Of a stretch of DNA of 64,000 nucleotides, positions 58,741 to 64,000 are shown piece after piece (within the stretch, counting starts at the first letter, position 1; each line of letters opens with the position of its first letter). Below the pieces are notes generated by a model, which saw nothing but the letters and a program-made list of their open reading frames with translations, made no database searches and was not told the DNA's origin. Origin of the DNA: Blastococcus sp. (GTDB taxonomy: Bacteria > Actinomycetota > Actinomycetes > Mycobacteriales > Geodermatophilaceae); NCBI GenBank assembly GCA_025465355.1, contig JAODNN010000129.1:61697-125696 (forward strand), written 5' to 3'. Made by a program: the position numbers and the translations under genes.

Positions 58741-60194
58741 GGGCGCACCCGGCGGGGCCGCTGCACGGGGGGATCGCGCCGCCGCAGGCCGCCGGTGCGC
58801 CACCGACCGACCTCGGCGCGCTCGACCCGAAGGTCTGGCCGCGCTCGGCGCAGCGCGTCGGCGGTGAGCTGCACCTGGGCGGGCGGCCGGTCACCGACCT
58901 GGCCCGCACGCACGGCACACCGCTGTTCGTCCTCGACGAGCAGGACTTCCGTGGCCGGGCGGCGGAGTTCGCCACCGCGTTCGAAGGCGCGGACGTCCAC
59001 TACGCGTCCAAGGCGTTCCTCTGCGGTCGGGTGGCCCGGTGGGTCGCCGACGACGGGCTGCACCTGGACGCCTGCAGCGGCAACGAGCTCACGCTGGCGC
59101 TGGCCGCCGGCTTCCCGCCGGAGCGGATCGCCCTGCACGGCAACAACAAGTCGGTGGGCGAGCTGCAGCTGGCCGTGGATGCCGGCATCGGGCACATCGT
59201 CGTCGACTCCTTCGACGAGATCGACCGGCTGGTTCCGATCGCCGCGGCCCGCGTCGAGGCGGGCAGCGCCCCGGTGCCCGTGCTGATCCGCGCCACGGTG
59301 GGCATCGAGGCGCACACGCACGAGTTCATCGCCACCGCGCACGAGGACCAGAAGTTCGGTTTCTCGTTGGCCACCGGCGACGCGCTCGCCGCCGCCGTCC
59401 GGGTGATCCGGGAGCCGCACCTGCAGCTCACCGGGCTGCACAGCCACATCGGCTCGCAGATCTTCGACACCGCCGGGTTCGAGGCTGCCGCGCACCGGGT
59501 GGTCGGGTTGCTCGGCCAGCTCCGGCAGGCCACCGGAGAGGTGCTGGCCGAGCTCAACCTCGGCGGCGGGTTCGGCATCGCGTACCTGCCCGAGGACGAC
59601 CCTGTGTCTCCCCAGGTCATCGCCGAGCGGCTGCGCGCCGTCATCGCCGCCGAGTGCGCCGCGCAGGGCCTGCCGGTGCCCCGGCTGGCGATCGAGCCGG
59701 GCCGGGCGATCGCCGGCCCCGGCACGGTGACCCTCTACGAGGTCGGCACGATCAAGCCGGTGCGGCTGGGATCGAGCGGTGCGCCGGGCACCCCGCTGGT
59801 GCGCAACTACGTCTCGGTGGACGGCGGGATGAGCGACAACATCCGCACCGCCCTCTACGACGCCAGCTACACCTGCGTGCTCGCCAACCGCGAGTCGGAT
59901 GCGCCCCCGGCCCTGTGTCGGGTGGTGGGCAAGCACTGCGAGAGCGGCGACATCCTCGTCCGCGACCTGTGGCTGCCCTCCGACGTCCAGCCCGGTGACC
60001 TCCTCGCCGTGGCCGCGACGGGCGCCTACTGCTGGTCGATGGCCAGCAACTACAACTACCTCCTCAAGCCGCCGGTGGTGGCCGTACGGGATGGCGTGGC
60101 GACGGAGATCGTGCGGCGTCAGAGACTGTCGGACGTGTTCGCACTCGACGCCGTCCTTGCCGACCTTCCCGACCCGGTCGGAGCGGACCGGTGA
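58737..60194 (+). CDS. lysA: diaminopimelate decarboxylase
   Basis: A 485-residue PLP enzyme making lysine from meso-diaminopimelate. PLP lysine in [10 protein letters not shown], then [31 protein letters not shown] glycine loop and GKHCESGD with the active-site Cys. An N-terminal extension of about 25 residues ([18 protein letters not shown]) precedes the barrel. GTG overlaps the argS stop. Confidence 0.96.
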   Translation: MRAHPAGPLHGGIAPPQAAGAPPTDLGALDPKVWPRSAQRVGGELHLGGRPVTDLARTHGTPLFVLDEQDFRGRAAEFATAFEGADVHYASKAFLCGRVARWVADDGLHLDACSGNELTLALAAGFPPERIALHGNNKSVGELQLAVDAGIGHIVVDSFDEIDRLVPIAAARVEAGSAPVPVLIRATVGIEAHTHEFIATAHEDQKFGFSLATGDALAAAVRVIREPHLQLTGLHSHIGSQIFDTAGFEAAAHRVVGLLGQLRQATGEVLAELNLGGGFGIAYLPEDDPVSPQVIAERLRAVIAAECAAQGLPVPRLAIEPGRAIAGPGTVTLYEVGTIKPVRLGSSGAPGTPLVRNYVSVDGGMSDNIRTALYDASYTCVLANRESDAPPALCRVVGKHCESGDILVRDLWLPSDVQPGDLLAVAATGAYCWSMASNYNYLLKPPVVAVRDGVATEIVRRQRLSDVFALDAVLADLPDPVGADR

Positions 60195-61483
60195 CGCCGC
60201 CGTTGAGGGTCGCCCTGCTGGGCTGTGGCACGGTCGGCAGTCAGGTGCTGCGGCTGATCTCCGAGCAGTCCGACGACCTCGCCGCACGCATCGGCCGCCG
60301 CGTCGAGGTCGCCGGCATCGCCGTCCGGCGGCCGGCCCACCACCCCGACGTCCCGGCGCACCTGCTCACCACCGACGCGCAGGGGCTGGTCACCCGCCCG
60401 GACGTCGACCTCGTGGTCGAGGTCATCGGTGGCATCGAGCCGGCGCGCACGCTGATGCTGGCCGCCTTCGAGGCCGGCAAGTCGGTGGTCAGTGCCAACA
60501 AGGCGCTCCTGGCCGACGACGGCGTCGAGTTGCACGCCGCCGCCGCCAAGGCAGGCGTCGACCTCTACTACGAGGCGGCCGTGGCCGGGGCGATCCCGCT
60601 GCTGCGCCCGCTTCGGGAATCGCTGGCCGGCGACCAGATCCGCCGCGTCGTCGGCATCGTGAACGGGACGACCAACTACATCCTGTCCCGCATGGCCGAG
60701 ACCGGCGCCGGCTTCGCCGAGGCGCTCGCCGAGGCCACCGAGCTCGGCTACGCCGAAGCCGACCCGACCGCGGACGTCGACGGCTTCGACGCCGCGGCGA
60801 AGGCCGCGATCCTCGCCTCGCTGGCCTTCCACACGCCGGTGACCGCGACCGACGTGTACCGCGAGGGCATCTCGGCGGTCTCGAGCACCGACGTCGCCCG
60901 CGCCGCGGAGATCGGATGCACGGTGAAGCTCCTGGCCATCTGCGAGCGGGTGGGGAACGGGGATGCCGGAACCGTGGCGGTGCGCGTGCACCCGGCGATG
61001 ATCCCGACGACGCACCCGCTGGCTGCTGTGGGCGGCGCCTTCAATGCGGTCTTCGTCGAGGCCGAGGCTGCCGGGCAGTTGATGTTCTACGGCCAGGGAG
61101 CCGGGGGAGAGCCGACGGCCAGCGCTGTGCTGGGTGACCTGGTCGCCGTCGCGCGCAACCGGCTGGCCGGAGCCGCCGGGCAGTCGACGACCGGGTACGC
61201 GAACCTCGCCGTCCGGCCGATGGACGAGACGCCGACGAGGTACCACGTCAGCCTCGACGTCGCCGACAAGCCCGGCGTGCTGGCGACGGTGGCGCAGGAG
61301 TTCGCGCGGCACGACGTCAGCATCTCCACGGTCCGTCAGGACGGCAGTGGGGACGCCGCCGCGCTGGTGATCGTGACCCACAGCGCCCCTGACGCCGCGC
61401 TCTCTGCCACCATCGCGGCGCTGCGGGACATGCCTGCGGTCCGTGATGTCACCAGCGTGCTGCGCGTGGAGGGTCTGCAATGA
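60191..61483 (+). CDS. hom: homoserine dehydrogenase
   Basis: A 430-residue enzyme reducing aspartate semialdehyde to homoserine. NAD loop is [29 protein letters not shown] holds substrate-contact residues, and the catalytic Lys follows [15 protein letters not shown]-terminal ACT domain ([20 protein letters not shown]) suggests threonine feedback. GTG overlaps the lysA stop by 4 nt, and its own stop overlaps thrC. Confidence 0.96.
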   Translation: MTPPLRVALLGCGTVGSQVLRLISEQSDDLAARIGRRVEVAGIAVRRPAHHPDVPAHLLTTDAQGLVTRPDVDLVVEVIGGIEPARTLMLAAFEAGKSVVSANKALLADDGVELHAAAAKAGVDLYYEAAVAGAIPLLRPLRESLAGDQIRRVVGIVNGTTNYILSRMAETGAGFAEALAEATELGYAEADPTADVDGFDAAAKAAILASLAFHTPVTATDVYREGISAVSSTDVARAAEIGCTVKLLAICERVGNGDAGTVAVRVHPAMIPTTHPLAAVGGAFNAVFVEAEAAGQLMFYGQGAGGEPTASAVLGDLVAVARNRLAGAAGQSTTGYANLAVRPMDETPTRYHVSLDVADKPGVLATVAQEFARHDVSISTVRQDGSGDAAALVIVTHSAPDAALSATIAALRDMPAVRDVTSVLRVEGLQ

Positions 61484-62568
61484 GGGCGAGCGCGATGACG
61501 GTGTCGCCGGGCTGGCCGGGGCTGATCGAGGCCTACCGGTCCCGGCTGCCGGTGACCGACTCCACCCCGGTGGTCACGCTGCAGGAGGGGGCCACCCCCC
61601 TGCTCCCGGCCCGGGAGCTCTCCCGCCGGACCGGGTGCGAGGTCTACCTCAAGGTCGAGGGCGCCAACCCGACCGGGTCGTTCAAGGACCGCGGCATGAC
61701 GATGGCGATCACCAAGGCCGTCGAGGAGGGCGCGCGAGCGGTCATCTGCGCGTCCACCGGCAACACCAGTGCCAGCGCCGCCGCGTACGCAGCCCGCGCC
61801 GGACTGATCTGCGCCGTCCTCGTGCCGCAGGGGAAGATCGCGACCGGCAAGATGGCCCAGGCCCTGGTGCACGGGGCCAAGCTGCTGCAGGTCGAGGGCA
61901 ACTTCGACGACTGCCTCACGCTGGCGAGCAAGCTCTCGATCGACTACCCCGTGAGCCTGGTCAACAGCGTGAACCAGTACCGCATCGAGGGGCAGAAGAC
62001 CGCCTCGTTCGAGATCGTCGACGTGCTCGGCGACGCTCCCGACATCCACTGCCTGCCGGTCGGCAACGCAGGCAACATCACCGCCTACTGGCAGGGCTAC
62101 CGCGAGTACTGCCGCGACAGTCAGGCCCCCGGCCCTGCCTCGCACACCCCGCGGATGTGGGGCTTCCAGGCTGCCGGCGCGGCGCCGATCGTCACCGGGA
62201 AGGTCGTCGAGGAACCCAGCACGATCGCCACCGCGATCCGGATCGGCAACCCGGCGTCCTGGACCAAGGCGCTCGACGCCCGGGACTCCTCCGGGGGCCG
62301 GATCGACGCGGTCACCGACCGGGCGATCCTGGCGGCCTACCGGCTGCTCGCCCGGACCGAGGCCGTCTTCGTCGAGCCGGCGTCGGCCGCCTCGGTGGCC
62401 GGTCTGCTCCAGGTGGCGGCCGCCGGTGAGCTGGAGCCGGGGCAGCGGGTGGTCTGCACCGTCACCGGCAACGGGCTGAAGGACCCGGAGTGGGCAATCT
62501 CCGGCGCGCCCGCTCCCGTCACCATCCCGGTCGACGCGGCCGCCGCCGCCGCGCAGCTGGGCCTGTGA
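61480..62568 (+). CDS. thrC: threonine synthase
   Basis: A 362-residue PLP enzyme completing threonine synthesis. PLP lysine is in [14 protein letters not shown], the phosphate site in [12 protein letters not shown], and [15 protein letters not shown] is the Asn/Ser loop. Length fits the short actinobacterial form. The ATG overlaps hom by 4 nt; an ATG five codons downstream is an alternative. Confidence 0.96.
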   Translation: MRASAMTVSPGWPGLIEAYRSRLPVTDSTPVVTLQEGATPLLPARELSRRTGCEVYLKVEGANPTGSFKDRGMTMAITKAVEEGARAVICASTGNTSASAAAYAARAGLICAVLVPQGKIATGKMAQALVHGAKLLQVEGNFDDCLTLASKLSIDYPVSLVNSVNQYRIEGQKTASFEIVDVLGDAPDIHCLPVGNAGNITAYWQGYREYCRDSQAPGPASHTPRMWGFQAAGAAPIVTGKVVEEPSTIATAIRIGNPASWTKALDARDSSGGRIDAVTDRAILAAYRLLARTEAVFVEPASAASVAGLLQVAAAGELEPGQRVVCTVTGNGLKDPEWAISGAPAPVTIPVDAAAAAAQLGL

Positions 62569-63536
62569 CGCTGCCGGCCGGCGCCTCGGTGCGGGTACGC
62601 GTCCCGGCGACCAGCGCGAATCTCGGGCCGGCCTTCGACTGCGCTGGGCTGGCGTTGACCCGGTACGACCTCCTCGACTTCGCCGTCCTGCCGTCCGGCC
62701 TCGAGGTGGACGTCACCGGCGTCGGCGCGGGCGAGCTGCCCTCCGACGAGTCGCATCTGGTGGTCCGCGCCTTCCGCGCCGCGTGCGCCGAACTGGGCTG
62801 GACGCCGCCGGGCCTGCGCGTGGTCGCCCAGAACGCCATCCCGCAGGGGAGGGGGATGGGCTCGTCCGCGGCCGCGGTCGTGGCAGGCGTGTTCGGCGCC
62901 TGGGCGCTCTGCCCGGACGTCGAGGCCATCGACCTCGACGCGGTGCTGCGCCTGGTCACCGAGCTGGAGGGGCATCCGGACAACGTCGCTCCGTGCCTGC
63001 TCGGCGGGGCGACGCTGTCGTGGACGGAGCCCGCGGGCGCCCGGGCCGTCCGGCTGGAGGTCGCCCCGGAGATCCTGCCGGTGGTGCTCGTGCCCGAGGC
63101 GACGCTGTCGACGCACGTCGCCCGAGGCCTGCTGCCCGAGCTCGTGCGGCATGACGACGCCGCGTTCAACGCGGCGCGAACCGGGCTGCTGGTGCATGCG
63201 CTGACCGCCGAGCCGTGCATGCTGCTGACGGCCACCGACGACCGCCTGCACCAGCGGCAGCGCGAGGCGGCCATGCCCGCCACGATCGCCCTCGTGGACA
63301 CGTTGCGGGCGGCCGGGCACGCCGCGGTCGTCTCCGGCGCCGGGCCCAGCGTGCTGGTGCTGACCCAGCGCGGTGCCGAGAACCCGTCCCCGGACCCGGC
63401 CGCCACGCCGCACGTGCGTGAGGTGGCCGCACTCGTGCCGCCCGGCTGGGTTCTCCTTCCTCTCGAGGTGGACCTCAGCGGGGCGCGGGTGATGCACGAG
63501 ATGCCTCGTGCGAAGTCTGAGGTATCTTCTGCATAA
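62565..63536 (+). CDS. thrB: homoserine kinase
   Basis: A 323-residue GHMP kinase forming O-phosphohomoserine. [13 protein letters not shown] opens the fold, [15 protein letters not shown] is the ATP loop, and [12 protein letters not shown] the C-terminal motif. GTG overlaps the thrC stop. The five overlaps in argS-lysA-hom-thrC-thrB suggest one coupled transcript. Confidence 0.96.
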   Translation: MTLPAGASVRVRVPATSANLGPAFDCAGLALTRYDLLDFAVLPSGLEVDVTGVGAGELPSDESHLVVRAFRAACAELGWTPPGLRVVAQNAIPQGRGMGSSAAAVVAGVFGAWALCPDVEAIDLDAVLRLVTELEGHPDNVAPCLLGGATLSWTEPAGARAVRLEVAPEILPVVLVPEATLSTHVARGLLPELVRHDDAAFNAARTGLLVHALTAEPCMLLTATDDRLHQRQREAAMPATIALVDTLRAAGHAAVVSGAGPSVLVLTQRGAENPSPDPAATPHVREVAALVPPGWVLLPLEVDLSGARVMHEMPRAKSEVSSA

Positions 63537-63563
63537 CGAGGAACACGCCAGGAACCACTGGTG

Positions 63564-63592
63564 TTGTCCAGTCCGTGAGCTGCGTCTAGGCT
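63564..63592 (+). promoter_or_regulatory. rho promoter
   Basis: TTGTCC (63564-63569) and TAGGCT (63587-63592) are separated by an ideal 17 nt. Start would fall near 63599, leaving a leader of about 184 nt before rho. Inside the leader, CCTGCGC pairs with GCGCAGG across TGGTAG (near 63749-63768) close to the start codon. Long leaders are common for rho and can serve autoregulation. Confidence 0.6.
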
Positions 63593-63782
63593 CACGGCGT
63601 AGCCGCCCACTCGGGCGAGCCTCGCGCGGGGCCGAAGCAGACGATCTCTCTTCGCCGCTGATCCGCCTCGCAGAAATTTCGACCTGATCCCTGTCTGTGC
63701 TCCCGCCCCCGGGCCGGACCGGCGGGGACCAGGGCACCCCCTGCGCTGGTAGGCGCAGGTCACCGCAGGGAAGGACCTGTAC

Positions 63783-64000
63783 GTGAGTGAAACCACCGAC
63801 CTCGCCGAGACCGGCACGCGCGATGCGGCCGGCACGACCGAGGTAGTTGCCGCTGCTGGGCCGGCAGAACGCGGCCGTCGCCGCGGTAACGGTCTGTCCG
63901 GCATGCTGCTCCCCGAACTTCAGCGGCTGGCCGGCGAGCTGGGTATCTCCGGCACCGGCCGGATGCGCAAGGGCGACCTCGTCGCCGCCATCTCCGCCCG
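63783..64000 (+). CDS. rho: transcription termination factor Rho, 5' end only
   Basis: Seventy-two codons run to the window edge. After a charged, low-complexity start (SETTDLAETGTRDAAGTTEV, ERGRRRGN) comes LSGMLLPELQRLAGELGIS and GTGRMRKGDLVAAIS, the Rho N-terminal helix-extended-loop domain. The actinobacterial insertion and ATPase are beyond the edge. GGAAGGA lies 7 nt before the GTG. Location after thrB matches the family-wide order. Confidence 0.93.
   Translation, partial: MSETTDLAETGTRDAAGTTEVVAAAGPAERGRRRGNGLSGMLLPELQRLAGELGISGTGRMRKGDLVAAISA

Overview
The window is 64 kb of very GC-rich DNA (nearly every third codon position is G or C). Genes are tightly packed, many in 4-nt ATGA/GTGA overlaps. 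It carries actinobacterial marker genes: WhiB1, a SigR/RsrA redox pair, ribosomal protein bL37, a PdtaS-like kinase, NiSOD, and a fused oxoglutarate decarboxylase/dehydrogenase. Protein resemblance suggests a Geodermatophilaceae-like actinobacterium (Blastococcus, Geodermatophilus, Modestobacter). That placement is inference; no rRNA is present. I see no transposase, phage gene, integrase or CRISPR array, so this reads as ordinary chromosome.

Region 1-18 kb is a conserved core. It holds rsgA and aroA, a succinate-semialdehyde-type dehydrogenase, an SRAP DNA-crosslink protein, a membrane/spermidine-synthase fusion, ybaK, sigR-rsrA behind a SigR-type promoter, the 24-residue ribosomal protein bL37, a degenerate biotin-carboxylase-like protein beside a biotin carrier, pdtaS, whiB1 with a CRP-like site, a lipid kinase, and the phospholipid operon psd-pssA with two small genes. 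The order sigR/rsrA/biotin carrier/pdtaS/whiB1 matches what I recall of the Mycobacterium tuberculosis sigH region.

Region 18-30 kb is a carbohydrate catabolic island. A divergent promoter with a palindromic operator separates a DeoR regulator plus FGGY kinase (right) from a nine-gene leftward run (substrate-binding protein, ATPase, two permeases, DhaK, DhaL, a beta-hydroxyacid dehydrogenase, a BtpA/SgcQ TIM barrel and an M29-type metallopeptidase-like protein). The set does not match a pathway I can name and is the best candidate here for an undescribed system.

Region 30-48 kb holds sodN and a divergent frame in which a SodX-like peptidase runs without a stop into malic enzyme. Then come kgd with its DUF6104 companion, an ankyrin protein, an MFS transporter, a stress protein, a nucleotide cyclase, an ABC-F protein, a DUF2182/DUF1326 pair, and a polyhydroxyalkanoate-type cluster in which phaC has an in-frame amber codon and the acyl-CoA synthetase a one-base frameshift. 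Region 48-64 kb has an SDR, a five-gene branched-chain-amino-acid-type ABC transporter behind twin CAAACGTTTG palindromes, an alpha/beta hydrolase, tRNA-Arg(CCG), a DUF305/DUF3105 pair, and the conserved argS-lysA-hom-thrC-thrB operon followed by rho.
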